DNA of 43,849 nt from DASVEE01 sp036399695. GTDB lineage: Bacteria > Acidobacteriota > Thermoanaerobaculia > Gp7-AA8. Below the pieces are notes generated by a model, which saw only the letters and a list, made by a program, of their open reading frames with translations, did no database searches and had not been told where the DNA came from. Made by a program: the position numbers and the translations under genes. Below, piece after piece: positions 1 to 8,187 of the stretch. Numbering within the stretch: the stretch's first letter is position 1; each line of letters opens with the position of its first letter. The stretch lies in assembly GCA_036399695.1 (NCBI GenBank), contig DASWMP010000065.1:1-43849 (forward strand), in the 5' to 3' direction.

Positions 1-31
1 TGCCCCACCCCCACTCCGAGAAAGATCGCCC

Positions 32-1954
32 TTACGAGGGGCGCCGTCTCTTCTCCTGGCGCGGGGGGCGGCCGCCCATCGACTGGTAGACGATGCGCTT
101 GCTCAGGGAGGTCGGGTTGCCGGCGCCGTCCCAGGCGGTGAAGGTGATGTAGTTGTAGCCTTGCGACAGGCGCAGGCCGGTCACGCTCCAGGAGGCGGTG
201 CCGGTCGCGTCGCCAGACTGGCCGCCGGCCACTTTGTACGAGACGCGGGCGATGCCGCTGGCATCGGAGGCGGTGCCGGTGAAGGTCCAGATGCCGGCGT
301 CCGTCACGGTCTCGGCCGTCAGGTTGAGGGCCGGGTCGATCACGTCGGCCGTGCCACCGGGGATCACGAGCAGCGTGATGCTCTGCGCCGGGAGCGTCAC
401 GGAGAGCGAGCCGTTGGCGATCGTCACCGGCGCCATGGCCGTGATCGCGTTCGACGACGTGAGCTGCCAGCGCTGCGCGGCGCCGCTGGCGGCGAAGTTG
501 GCCAGGTTGACCGTCGTCGTGGCGTTCACGCCGAGCTGCTTGTTGATCAGCATGACGGTCATGGCCCTGTCGGACGTGCGGATCGAGGCGAAGGCCGAAA
601 CTGTGTCGGGATTCGGGACCGTGGCCCGGACGCTGATGTCGCCGAAGGTCGACTTGTTGCCGTCGTAGTTGCGGTACATCTTCATCGCCTTGTAGGTTGG
701 CGTCGAGGCGGCCGGCGTGACCCAGCGGGTGGCCAGGTCGATGTTCTCGCGCCCGAGGATGCCGAAGATGTCCGCCTGCGCGGTGGCGCCGCCGATGTAG
801 CCGTCGGCTCCCCACGAGTACTCCGTCAGGCCGATCGGCGTGCCGGGGTAGTAGCGGTCGACCCAGTCGCGCATGCGGGCGATGAGGTTCACCTTGTCGC
901 CGATCCACGACTCGTCGGTGTAATTCGGGTCCCAGAGCGAGCGCGTCGAGCGGTTGCGCATCTCCTGGATGCCTTCGTACCAGTCGGAGTACTCGCCGCT
1001 CTGCGGGTAGTAGTGCAGCGTGAAGATGTCGAGGAGCCGCTTGCCGGTGTTTTTTTCCTCGTTGTAGAAGCGTTGCAGGATGAACGGCATGTACTGCAGG
1101 CCGCCATGGGCGACACGGTCGGGCGTGTTGGTCCACTCACCGTGCGCGGCCGCCCATTCGATGTCGTACGCGCTCCAGAAGTAGCCGGACCAGCCCCACT
1201 CCTCGGGGCCGGCGACGAGCGCGTTCGGATCGACTTCCTTGATCATGCGCGCCGTGTTGTTCATCTTCGAGAAGACTTCCTCGTAGTTGGCGCCCTGGGG
1301 CTGCACGTCGCGGTGCGTGCTCTGCCAGATCGAGTATTCGTTATCGAGGATGTAGTAGCGCACGCCGCCAGTCGCTGAGGCGCCGAACTGCGCGACGTTG
1401 TGCTGGATCCAGCCGCGCATGAAGTTGTGGTCGACCGGCATGTTGGCGTCGTTCGGATCGGCGCCGGGGATGGGCGAGCCGTCCGGGTAGAAGCCGTTCC
1501 CGGAATCGGGCCACCAAGGCAGGTCGAATTGCTGCTGGTTCGGGAACTTCTGGCGCGGGTAGCTCCAGGTGCGGGTCCGGTTCGGCCCCATCTTCGCGAC
1601 CCAGCCGAGGATGCCGACCGTCATCATCGGCTGGGAGCCGCCGTTGCGGCTGGCCGTGATGAAACTGTCGGTCTCTTCGGCGGCGACGGCCGGGCCGTCC
1701 TCGATGGTCTGGAAGAACCAGTCGCGCGCGCGATTGGTACAGTTCTGCTGCCAGTTGTAGCGCGTCGTATGGTTGCCGCCGAGCCGGTTCAGCGGGGCAT
1801 TGAGGTCCGCGACTTCGGCCTGGGTCGCAAGGTTCGTCCCGTAGACGTTCGGGTTGATGCGATGCCGGTCCTTCGACGCGTCGATGTTGACGACCGTCTG
1901 CGCGGCAGCCGGCGTGGTGAGTGAGAGAAGCAAAGCAATCGTTCGCAACCGCAT
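32..1954 (-). CDS. Secreted glycoside hydrolase family 44 endoglucanase-like enzyme
   Basis: Predicted secreted beta-1,4-glucanase or xyloglucanase of family GH44, cleaving beta-glucan backbones by a retaining mechanism. The ATG at 1954 begins MRLRTIALLLSLTTPAAAQ, a clean signal peptide; a longer reading from GTG at 2029 would start inside a hairpin and bury that signal, so it is rejected. The mature protein has the GH44 opening (INPNVYGTN, then LNRLGGNHTTRYNW near 56-68). The putative acid/base Glu is E206 in DNEYSIW and the putative nucleophile is E378 in GLTEYSWGAD. After the TIM barrel and a beta domain comes an Ig-like module at about 545-625 (TASDASGIARVSYKV), typical of secreted carbohydrate enzymes. 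It has 640 residues. No carbohydrate genes are adjacent, so it seems to stand alone. The family call is firm; substrate choice is inference. Confidence 0.88.
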   Translation of the reverse strand: MRLRTIALLLSLTTPAAAQTVVNIDASKDRHRINPNVYGTNLATQAEVADLNAPLNRLGGNHTTRYNWQQNCTNRARDWFFQTIEDGPAVAAEETDSFITASRNGGSQPMMTVGILGWVAKMGPNRTRTWSYPRQKFPNQQQFDLPWWPDSGNGFYPDGSPIPGADPNDANMPVDHNFMRGWIQHNVAQFGASATGGVRYYILDNEYSIWQSTHRDVQPQGANYEEVFSKMNNTARMIKEVDPNALVAGPEEWGWSGYFWSAYDIEWAAAHGEWTNTPDRVAHGGLQYMPFILQRFYNEEKNTGKRLLDIFTLHYYPQSGEYSDWYEGIQEMRNRSTRSLWDPNYTDESWIGDKVNLIARMRDWVDRYYPGTPIGLTEYSWGADGYIGGATAQADIFGILGRENIDLATRWVTPAASTPTYKAMKMYRNYDGNKSTFGDISVRATVPNPDTVSAFASIRTSDRAMTVMLINKQLGVNATTTVNLANFAASGAAQRWQLTSSNAITAMAPVTIANGSLSVTLPAQSITLLVIPGGTADVIDPALNLTAETVTDAGIWTFTGTASDASGIARVSYKVAGGQSGDATGTASWSVTGLRLSQGYNYITFTAWDGAGNPTSLSKRIVYQSMGGRPPRQEKRRRPS

Positions 1955-2022
1955 AAAGTTGGAAGCGAAGGTAAGCGGCCCCGTGCGATCCGCCACGTGA
2001 CGCGAGTCACCAGTTTGCCGGG

Positions 2023-2057
2023 GTGACACAGGCGCCGCGTGGGGGCGCCTGTGTCAC
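2023..2057. repeat. Perfect 14-bp hairpin upstream of the GH44 gene
   Basis: Arms GTGACACAGGCGCC (2023-2036) and GGCGCCTGTGTCAC (2044-2057) are perfectly complementary around a 7-nt loop. A second hairpin follows directly (CACAG 2055-2059 with CTGTG 2080-2084, enclosing ACGCCGC 2062-2068 and GCGGCGT 2071-2077). Both lie between the TPR gene and the GH44 gene, which run in the same direction. They could end transcription of the former or bind a regulator of the latter. There is no T-run on either side, so intrinsic termination is not proven. Confidence 0.55.
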
Positions 2058-2084
2058 AGCCACGCCGCAGGCGGCGTCACTGTG

Positions 2085-2181
2085 GTTGTCGGTTTTTGGT
2101 TGTTGGTTTTCGGTGCTGCGCTACGCGGCGGTTCAGTTGCCCGAGCGCAGCACCAACAACCAACAACCAAAAACCAAAAAC
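2085..2181. repeat. Heptamer-phase inverted repeat, copy 1
   Basis: The left arm reads in exact 7-nt steps: GTTGTCG, GTTTTTG, GTTGTTG, GTTTTCG, GTGCTGC (2085-2119). The right arm is the inverted series GCAGCAC, CAACAAC, CAACAAC, CAAAAAC, CAAAAAC (2147-2181). The loop is about 27 nt. It is one of nine loci in the window with the same architecture but different heptamers. Confidence 0.75.
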
Positions 2182-2196
2182 TGCTTCACCGCCTCA

Positions 2197-3459
2197 TCAC
2201 AGGCTCCGATTCACGGCATCCAGCACCCGCGCCACATCATGTCCGGTGACCGGCGTTTCCGGGGTTTCGGTGACGACCGTCGGGATCTTGCAGGCGGTGA
2301 GGACATCGGTGGTGTTCTGGGCGCAGGTGGCGCCGCGGAGTGTCAGGACTCGGGCGGCGAGGCGGCCGAGAGCCGTCGCCGTGATCTGGCGGCCGGGGCC
2401 GACGCGGCGGGTGACGGGATCGACGTCGTAGAGGCCGATGGCCATCGCGCGGATGATCTCTTCGCGGCCGGCGACGTCGCCGACGTCGATGGCGATCGGC
2501 GGCGTGCGGAGGTTCTGGGCGAAGCGCACCGAGTTCACTTTCCAGTAGAGGAGCACCGCGAAGTCGGCACGCGTCGCGGCGTCGCTTTCGAGCGCGCGCC
2601 TGAACTGCGGCGGCATGTTGGCGGCGCTCCAGAGCTCCTTGATCTCGTCGAGGCGGCGCTGGTAGCGCGGCTCGGACGCACGGCGGGCCAGCCGCTCGTA
2701 GCGGACGATCGCTTCCTGGTAACGTCCGCGGCCGGCGTCGATCTCGGCCAGCGCTTCCTGCACCTCGTTGCGGTCGACTTCCCCGGAGCTGAGGAGCGGA
2801 TCGAGAGCCGTGCGCGCCTCGTCCCACCGCTTCTGTTCGACGAGCTTCTGCACCAGGAGCACGCGCGCGGCGTTGGCGGCCGGCTGGAGGGCCAGCGCTT
2901 CGCGCAGCAGGCGGGCCGCTTCCTCGTCCTTCGCGGCGAGCGCGGCGGCGTAGAGCTCCTGGAAGAGCTGCGATTCGAGCTCGGTGAGACGCTGTCTGGC
3001 GCTCGGCGGGGCGTCGGAGAGCTGGACCACCTCGCGATAGAGCTCGTAGGCCCGGCGCGTCTGCTTCTCCGCGATGGCGATCTCGGCGGCGTAGACGCGG
3101 GCAACGGTCGACGGCTCCTGCTCGTTGAGGGCGAGGCGGGCCTCTTCGTAGCGCCCTTCACGGATGTCGACGGCGATCTCCGCCAGCGCCGCGGGGGCGT
3201 AGTTGGGGGCGACACCGCGGATCTCGGCGAGCCGGCGCGACGCTTCTTCCATGTTGCCCGCCAGGAACCAGCGCCAGGCGGTGTCGAACTGCTGCGCGAT
3301 CTCCGCGGAAGGAGCCGGGCCCTGCCCGGTGCGCGGATCGATGAGGAACGTGGCCTCGCCACTCGGAATCACTACCGGCGGCGGCACGTCGGCCGGCGTC
3401 GCACAGCCCGCCAGCGCGATCGCGGCGGCGAGCAGGATCAGGATCGTCGATTTCTTCAA
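2197..3459 (-). CDS. TPR-repeat lipoprotein
   Basis: Predicted periplasm-facing lipoprotein of 420 residues. The N-terminus MKKSTILILLAAAIALAGC is a signal peptide with lipobox LAGC, so Cys19 would be lipidated. The rest is mostly helical, with tetratricopeptide-like repeats between about 45 and 320 (for example AWRWFLAGNMEEASRRLAE, ALAEIAVDIREGRYEEARL, AARTALDPLL, ALAEIDAGRGRYQEAIVRY). The last 100 residues are a different domain ending in TDVLTACKIPTVVTETPET, which I do not recognise. It lies 35 bp after miaA on the same strand. TPR lipoproteins usually scaffold envelope complexes, but no partner is evident here and no specific function is assigned. Confidence 0.82.
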   Translation of the reverse strand: MKKSTILILLAAAIALAGCATPADVPPPVVIPSGEATFLIDPRTGQGPAPSAEIAQQFDTAWRWFLAGNMEEASRRLAEIRGVAPNYAPAALAEIAVDIREGRYEEARLALNEQEPSTVARVYAAEIAIAEKQTRRAYELYREVVQLSDAPPSARQRLTELESQLFQELYAAALAAKDEEAARLLREALALQPAANAARVLLVQKLVEQKRWDEARTALDPLLSSGEVDRNEVQEALAEIDAGRGRYQEAIVRYERLARRASEPRYQRRLDEIKELWSAANMPPQFRRALESDAATRADFAVLLYWKVNSVRFAQNLRTPPIAIDVGDVAGREEIIRAMAIGLYDVDPVTRRVGPGRQITATALGRLAARVLTLRGATCAQNTTDVLTACKIPTVVTETPETPVTGHDVARVLDAVNRSL

Positions 3460-3494
3460 GCTTTACCCTCGAGCAGCCGCATGCGGCTGCGATC

Positions 3495-4424
3495 TTATCC
3501 GCTGACCAGCCGCATGGCGGCCGCGTATGCTTCATCCGTCTTGCTTGCGTCGAGCCAGCGTACGTTCGGCTCCGCCCGCAGCCACGTCATCTGCCGTTTG
3601 GCGTAGCCCCTCGTCCGGCGCGCCGTCTCTTTGACGGCCTCGGCGACGGACATTTCCCCGCCGATCACGGCCACGGCCTCCCGGTAGCCGATCGAATCGA
3701 ACGGCCGCGCCGTCTTCGGGAAGCGCGCCAGCAGCCCGCGCGTCTCCTCGACGAGCCCATCGGCGTACATCCGCTCGACGCGGCGGTCGAGCGCCTCGAC
3801 CAGCACCTTCCGTTCGAGCGTCAAGCCAATCACCACTGCCCCGATTTCTCCTCCGCCCGCCGGCGGCCGCTGCCAGCTCGAGATCGGGCGGCCGCTCACG
3901 AGCCACACTTCCAGCGCCCGCTCCACGCGATGCCGGTCCTTCAGGGCGATCTTTCTACCACTTTGCGGGTCGACTTTCGACAGCCAGCGGTGCAGCCATC
4001 GCGGTCCCCGCGGCCGGTCGGCGATGGCCGAGATCCGGCCGCGGATCGTTGCGTCCTTGCCCGGCATCTCCGGCAGCCCCGACAGCAGCGCCCGCAGATA
4101 GAAGAAGGTGCCGCCGACGAGGATGGGCGTCCGGCCGCGGGCCAGGATGTCGTCGATGACCGGCCGCGCCCGCCGCGCGTAATCGGCAGCATTGAACTCT
4201 TCATCGGCATCGACGATGTCATAGAGATGATGCGGGACCAGGGCGCGCGTCTCCGCGGACGGCTTGGCACTGCCGATGTCGAACCCACGGTAAATCTGCA
4301 CGGAGTCGTAGTTGACGATCTCCCCGCCGACGGCCCGCGCCAGCCGCAGCGCCAGATCGGATTTCCCGGTCCCGGTAGGGCCGGCCAGCACGATTTCCGA
4401 TTTCCGGTTTCCGAGGTCCGTCAC
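3495..4424 (-). CDS. miaA: tRNA dimethylallyltransferase MiaA
   Basis: Transfers a dimethylallyl group from DMAPP to N6 of adenosine 37 in tRNAs reading UNN codons. The P-loop GPTGTGKS lies at residues 15-22, followed by the family motifs GEIVNYDSVQIYRGFDIGSAKP, VPHHLYDI, GGTFFYLRALLSGL and GYREA. The start is uncertain. A GTG at 4424 gives 309 residues, near the family length. A TTG at 4475 would add 17 residues translated from a nonamer repeat and looks spurious. No convincing Shine-Dalgarno precedes either. The first codons (DLGNRKSEI) are themselves made of four heptamer repeats at 4390-4417, so repeat DNA seems to have encroached on the 5' end. It is followed by the TPR lipoprotein gene on the same strand. 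Confidence 0.93.
   Translation of the reverse strand: MTDLGNRKSEIVLAGPTGTGKSDLALRLARAVGGEIVNYDSVQIYRGFDIGSAKPSAETRALVPHHLYDIVDADEEFNAADYARRARPVIDDILARGRTPILVGGTFFYLRALLSGLPEMPGKDATIRGRISAIADRPRGPRWLHRWLSKVDPQSGRKIALKDRHRVERALEVWLVSGRPISSWQRPPAGGGEIGAVVIGLTLERKVLVEALDRRVERMYADGLVEETRGLLARFPKTARPFDSIGYREAVAVIGGEMSVAEAVKETARRTRGYAKRQMTWLRAEPNVRWLDASKTDEAYAAAMRLVSG
4390..4417. repeat. Heptamer array within the 5' end of miaA
   Basis: Four consecutive 7-mers (GATTTCC, GATTTCC, GGTTTCC, GAGGTCC) form the first codons of miaA. They share the 7-nt period and the TTTCC/GTCC theme of the intergenic heptamer palindromes, but there is no opposing arm. Confidence 0.55.
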
Positions 4425-4464
4425 GGTTTGCGGGCGGGAGTCTACTTTGGCCGCAGGAAAAGAC

Positions 4465-4554
4465 GATGGGACCAATGGGACAGACAGGACCTAGAGGACA
4501 AATCGGTTCCCCCATAGGTCCCATCTGTCACATAGGTCCCATTGCTTCCATCGT
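4465..4554. repeat. Nonamer-phase inverted repeat, copy 1
   Basis: The sequence divides into exact 9-mers: GATGGGACC, AATGGGACA, GACAGGACC, TAGAGGACA, AATCGGTTC, CCCCATAGG, TCCCATCTG, TCACATAGG, TCCCATTGC, TTCCATCGT. The first half is G-rich (GGGAC) and the second is its approximate inverse (TCCCAT), so the element can fold on itself. It fills the gap between miaA and the zinc-ribbon gene. Related copies lie at 7651-7683, 41172-41238 and 41772-41793. Confidence 0.75.
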
Positions 4555-4577
4555 GCTCCCCGGGAACCGGAAACGGC

Positions 4578-4904
4578 CTACCGCCGGAGTTTGGTCAAAT
4601 GCGTGCGCTCGTTCTCCTCCTCCAGGACGCGGCGGAGGTGCGTGCGGCAGAAGATGGCGCCGGGGGGGATGGGGGTGCGGCAGGTCTGGCAGCGGTTCTT
4701 TTTGGCGACGACCGCCGTCGTTTTGCTGAAGATGCGCAGCACGCCGCTCAGGACGATCAGGGCCAGCGCGAGCGTCAGCGCCTGCTGCAGCATCTCGCCG
4801 GTGATCAGCTCCGCGATGTGATCCTCGCTGTTCTCGCGGAGGACGTACAGCCCCAGGACCGCGATCAGGATCCAGAGGCCGAGGCGCAGTACTGTGGTCC
4901 ACAT
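4578..4904 (-). CDS. Small two-helix membrane protein with C-terminal zinc ribbon
   Basis: A 108-residue protein starting MWTTVLRLGLWILIAVLGLYVL. It has two predicted membrane helices (about 5-21 and 38-60), then a cytosolic zinc-ribbon-like motif with CQTC and CRTH (pattern C-x2-C-x9-C-x2-H) and a charged tail. It starts 6 bp after the comEC stop, so the two are probably co-transcribed. I do not recognise a named family. The layout suits a small membrane-tethered regulator or assembly factor, but that is inference. Confidence 0.75.
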   Translation of the reverse strand: MWTTVLRLGLWILIAVLGLYVLRENSEDHIAELITGEMLQQALTLALALIVLSGVLRIFSKTTAVVAKKNRCQTCRTPIPPGAIFCRTHLRRVLEEENERTHLTKLRR

Positions 4905-4910
4905 CGAGGG

Positions 4911-7058
4911 TCAAGGGTAAGCCTCGTCCAGGGGGGTGTCAATTTGCGTCCGGACCAGGATGCGGCCGCCGCGGAGCTCGACGTCGATCGTGCCGTTCTC
5001 GTCCGTGCGCCACGTGCGGATGCGCCGTTCGTCGAACGCGCCGGTGACGCTCGCGTGCGGGTGGCCGAAGAGGTTGCGCCTTCCACAGGAGAGCAGCGCC
5101 AGGCGGGGACGGACGTTGTCGAGGAGGGCGCGGTTCGAAGACGTCCGGCTGCCGTGGTGCGGCACCTTGAGGATGTCGGCCTGCAGGTCGCGGTCCGAGA
5201 ACCAGTACTCGGCATCGCGCTCGATGTCGCCCGTCAGCAGCAGGCGCCGCCCGCCGAGCTCCGCGCGCAGGACCACCGAGGCGTTGTTCTCCGGCGAGCG
5301 GCGGAACGTGCGGTCCGGCAGGTGGGCCGTGAAGCGCATCGTGCCGATGGTGCGGACGTCGCCATCGCGCAGCAACCGGATGCGCGTGCGGCGTGAGCGG
5401 GCCAGCAGGCTTTGCGCGCAATCGCCGCCGAAGCGTCGCGGCGACAGCCACAGCTCCCTGACGTCGAGCTGGTCGAGGACCGCCGGCAGCCCGCCGCAGT
5501 GATCGGGATGCGCGTGCGAGAGCACCACGGCGTCGAGGTGCCGCACGCCGCGATCGACGAGCAGCGGAAGGATGCGCGCGTCGTTGCCGCCGTCGACCAG
5601 CACCGCGTGCGTGCCCTCCCGCAGCAGGATGGCGTCTCCCTGACCGACGTCCAGCATCGTCACGCGGGGTGCGTCGACCTTGCGCCTGGCAATATGCAGC
5701 GCGACCGCGCAGGCAGATGGAATCACCAGTGCGATGCAGATGACGGCAGCGCGCCTTTTCTTCAGGTTCAGCGCGCAGACCGCCAAGCCGAAGCCGGCGA
5801 TCATCGCCGCGAGTGGCGGCGCGTGGAAGAAGCCGGAGACGCTGGCGCCGTTCATCGCCGCGCAGAGCCGGTGCAGCAGGCCGATGCCTTCGAACAGCGC
5901 GCCGGCCGGCACCGCGCAGGCCAGCACCGCCACGACGAGCATGGCGAAGATCAGCGGCGACATCGCCAGCGTGAGCAACGAGCCGCCGAGGGCGAACTGG
6001 TGAAAATGAAACAGGGAGAGGGGTGTGATCGCGAGCTCCGCCGCTGCTGAGCGCACCAGCCAATGGCGCTTCTTCGCCAGGAACAGCAGTGCGCCGGCGC
6101 CGGCATACGTCAGGTGGAACGACGGATCCGTCAGGTCGCGCGGTTCGACCAGCAGCCGCAGCAGCGCGGCCACGCACCAGAGATTCTCCAGTGACGTCGG
6201 ACGTTTCAGGATGCGGGAGAAGGCATACAGGCCGATGCCGATGCTGGCCCGCGACACCGAAGCCGTCGGCCCGATGAACAGCGGCGCCAGCGCGGCGAAC
6301 GTCAGCAGCAGCCAATCGGCGGCGCGCGGTTTGTGCAGCCACCGCAGCAGCACCGCCAGCGCCCCGGCGGCGAAGGCGATCTGCAGGCCGGAGAAGACGA
6401 TCAGGTGATACGTCCCGCCGCGCTTGAAGCTCTCGCGCACTTCATCGCCGAGCCGTTCCCCCCGCCCGAGGACCAGCGCCTCCGCCAGCGCCACCTCGGT
6501 CGGATATCTGGCCGCGTGCGGGCGGAGCCGGTTCGCCAGCATGCGGTTCCAGGTGGCCGGCTTCCACTTCGGCAGCGCACCGCTGTACGCCAGCAGGTGC
6601 GGCGATTTGAGCGACAGCACGTAATGGTGCTTGCCGCGGCGGAGGAACCCTTCAGCGCGGAGCGTCGACTGCAACGCAATCGGCGGCGGCTCGAAGCGGG
6701 CGTAGACGAGCAGCGGGGCGTCGAAGGCCTTGCCGTTGGCGACGAAGCGCCGCGCGCGGAAGAGGGAGCTCGTCCCGCGCACGCTCCAGTCACGCTCGAG
6801 CGGCGCTTCGATCGTCACGAAGCGATCGGCCTCGAACGTCTTGAACGCCCGCAGCTCCGCCTCGGCACGCTCGCGCACCTGCACTGCCAGCAGCAGCCCC
6901 AGCGCGGCGAAGAACATCGCCACGCGTGCGCGCCGCCAGAGCAAACCGAGGGCGATCAGCGCGACGGCCGTCACTTGCGGAGAGAGGATGGCGCCGGCAC
7001 AGGCGAGGCCGGCGATGGTTGCGATCAGTGGTGTGGCAGCAGGGATTTCATCGTGCAC
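4911..7058 (-). CDS. comEC: ComEC/Rec2-type DNA internalisation protein
   Basis: Inner-membrane channel that takes single-stranded DNA into the cytoplasm during natural transformation. The 715 residues follow the full family plan. N-terminal helices and an OB-like segment (about 70-160) come first. The Competence domain (about 190-430) contains SFKRGGTYHLIVFSGLQI. The C-terminal metallo-beta-lactamase-like domain starts at about MLDVGQGDAILLREG and carries SHAHPDHCGG and the late motif LKVPHHGSRTSS. The zinc-binding HxHxDH is intact. The GTG start at 7058 lies inside the last codons of the upstream methyltransferase gene, so the two are translationally coupled. No other competence genes are in the window. 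Confidence 0.93.
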   Translation of the reverse strand: MHDEIPAATPLIATIAGLACAGAILSPQVTAVALIALGLLWRRARVAMFFAALGLLLAVQVRERAEAELRAFKTFEADRFVTIEAPLERDWSVRGTSSLFRARRFVANGKAFDAPLLVYARFEPPPIALQSTLRAEGFLRRGKHHYVLSLKSPHLLAYSGALPKWKPATWNRMLANRLRPHAARYPTEVALAEALVLGRGERLGDEVRESFKRGGTYHLIVFSGLQIAFAAGALAVLLRWLHKPRAADWLLLTFAALAPLFIGPTASVSRASIGIGLYAFSRILKRPTSLENLWCVAALLRLLVEPRDLTDPSFHLTYAGAGALLFLAKKRHWLVRSAAAELAITPLSLFHFHQFALGGSLLTLAMSPLIFAMLVVAVLACAVPAGALFEGIGLLHRLCAAMNGASVSGFFHAPPLAAMIAGFGLAVCALNLKKRRAAVICIALVIPSACAVALHIARRKVDAPRVTMLDVGQGDAILLREGTHAVLVDGGNDARILPLLVDRGVRHLDAVVLSHAHPDHCGGLPAVLDQLDVRELWLSPRRFGGDCAQSLLARSRRTRIRLLRDGDVRTIGTMRFTAHLPDRTFRRSPENNASVVLRAELGGRRLLLTGDIERDAEYWFSDRDLQADILKVPHHGSRTSSNRALLDNVRPRLALLSCGRRNLFGHPHASVTGAFDERRIRTWRTDENGTIDVELRGGRILVRTQIDTPLDEAYP

Positions 7059-8187
7059 GCTCGAACGAAGAGAGCGTTTCGACGTGATGGGTATTCGGAA
7101 AGAGGTCGAGCAGGTCGAGCGTGGAGAGGCGCCAACCGGACGCGGTCAGCCGGGCCGCGTCGCGAGCGAACGTTACCGGATCGCACGACAGGTAGGCAAT
7201 GATTTCTTTGGCCCGTTCCGCCACGGTGGAGATGACCTCCCGCTTCGCCCCCGCGCGCGGCGGATCGAGGAAGATCAGGTCCGCGTCCGGCATCCGTTCG
7301 ATGTAGCGCTCCACCGGCGCCTCCACCACCTTCACGCTGCGCGGCACGTTCTTCCGCATGTAGCGCGCGGAGACGGGTGAGCCCTCGACCGCGACGACGC
7401 GATGGAAGGCATCCGAGAGCGGGAGCGTGAAGAAGCCGACGCCCGCGTAAAGGTCGATCGCCCGATGGCGGTTCGTGGTCCGTGCGGCAAGCCCGCCCAC
7501 GAGATTGAGCATCGTGCCCAGGAGATGCCGGTTCACCTGAAAGAACGAGCGTGTGGAGAGCCGGTAGGTGTACTGGTTGACACGCAACGACAGCTCACGG
7601 TCGTCGAGGATCAGTTGGTCGTTGATCTCCCAGAGGTCGGCGTCGTCCGGTCCCATCTGTCCTATGGGTCCCATCGTTCCCCTGCTGGCCACCCGCTGCG
7701 CCGTGGCCAGCCCCACCACCTCACATTCCGGCACCAGCGGCACCACGCGATTGGACCGCATCGCGTAAAACCCCACGGCGTCCCCTTCCCGGTGCAGCCG
7801 CGAGCGCAGCCGGTAATTCAAAGGAGAGGGATGCACCTTCACAGCCGGCAGCGCGGCCACGTCGAACTTGCCGATGCGCCGCAGCGACTCCGAAAGGATC
7901 CGCTGCTTGGCCTCCAACTGCTTGTCCAGCCGGTACGCCGTCCAGTCGCACCCGCCGCATTCATTAGCGATGGGACAGGGCTCCAGCCGCCGGTCCGGCG
8001 AGGCTGAGATCAGCCGGTGCAGCTCGGCCTTTGCGTAGCCCTTCTTGACCTCCCACAAACGCACTTCCGCCACGTCGCCGGGAAAGACGTTCGTGGCGAA
8101 AATCGGGAAGCCGTCGACGCGCGCCAGAGCCTCGCCGCCGCTCACGAGTTCGGTTGCTTCAATGGTGATGGTGTCGCCGACCTGCAT
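7048..8187 (-). CDS. 23S rRNA uracil-C5-methyltransferase, RlmD/RumA family
   Basis: SAM-dependent methyltransferase making 5-methyluridine in RNA. The 379 residues begin with a TRAM-like RNA-binding domain (about 1-55), then an iron-sulfur motif CPIANECGGC (three Cys; a fourth may be in VPECEVVG). The Rossmann domain follows with AIDLYAGVGFFTLPL and DLIFLDPPRAG. The catalytic Cys is in YLSCDPVTFARD and the general base Glu in FPNTHHVETL. RlmD versus TrmA cannot be settled by eye; the iron-sulfur cysteines favour the RlmD/RlmCD side. Residues about 168-180 read GTMGPIGQMGPDD, a collagen-like tract that is a translated copy of the nonamer repeat. The start is 31 bp from the divergent sucC start. 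Confidence 0.9.
   Translation of the reverse strand: MQVGDTITIEATELVSGGEALARVDGFPIFATNVFPGDVAEVRLWEVKKGYAKAELHRLISASPDRRLEPCPIANECGGCDWTAYRLDKQLEAKQRILSESLRRIGKFDVAALPAVKVHPSPLNYRLRSRLHREGDAVGFYAMRSNRVVPLVPECEVVGLATAQRVASRGTMGPIGQMGPDDADLWEINDQLILDDRELSLRVNQYTYRLSTRSFFQVNRHLLGTMLNLVGGLAARTTNRHRAIDLYAGVGFFTLPLSDAFHRVVAVEGSPVSARYMRKNVPRSVKVVEAPVERYIERMPDADLIFLDPPRAGAKREVISTVAERAKEIIAYLSCDPVTFARDAARLTASGWRLSTLDLLDLFPNTHHVETLSSFERAR
7651..7683. repeat. Nonamer repeat inserted in frame in the methyltransferase gene
   Basis: TCCCATCTG, TCCTATGGG and TCCCATCGT in exact 9-nt steps, then TCCCCTG. TCCCATCTG also occurs at 4519-4527. Because nine is a multiple of three, the reading frame survives and the complementary strand encodes a Gly-x-x tract. 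Confidence 0.7.

Noticed and set aside
2023..3606. Open frame antisense to the TPR lipoprotein gene, about 527 codons
   Set aside because: It begins in repeat DNA and is the complement of the TPR protein; composition is that of a mirror frame.
4466..4560. Collagen-like short protein (Gly-Pro-x repeats)
   Set aside because: The apparent Gly-x-x pattern is a by-product of the 9-nt repeat; there is no ribosome binding site and the element folds as a palindrome.
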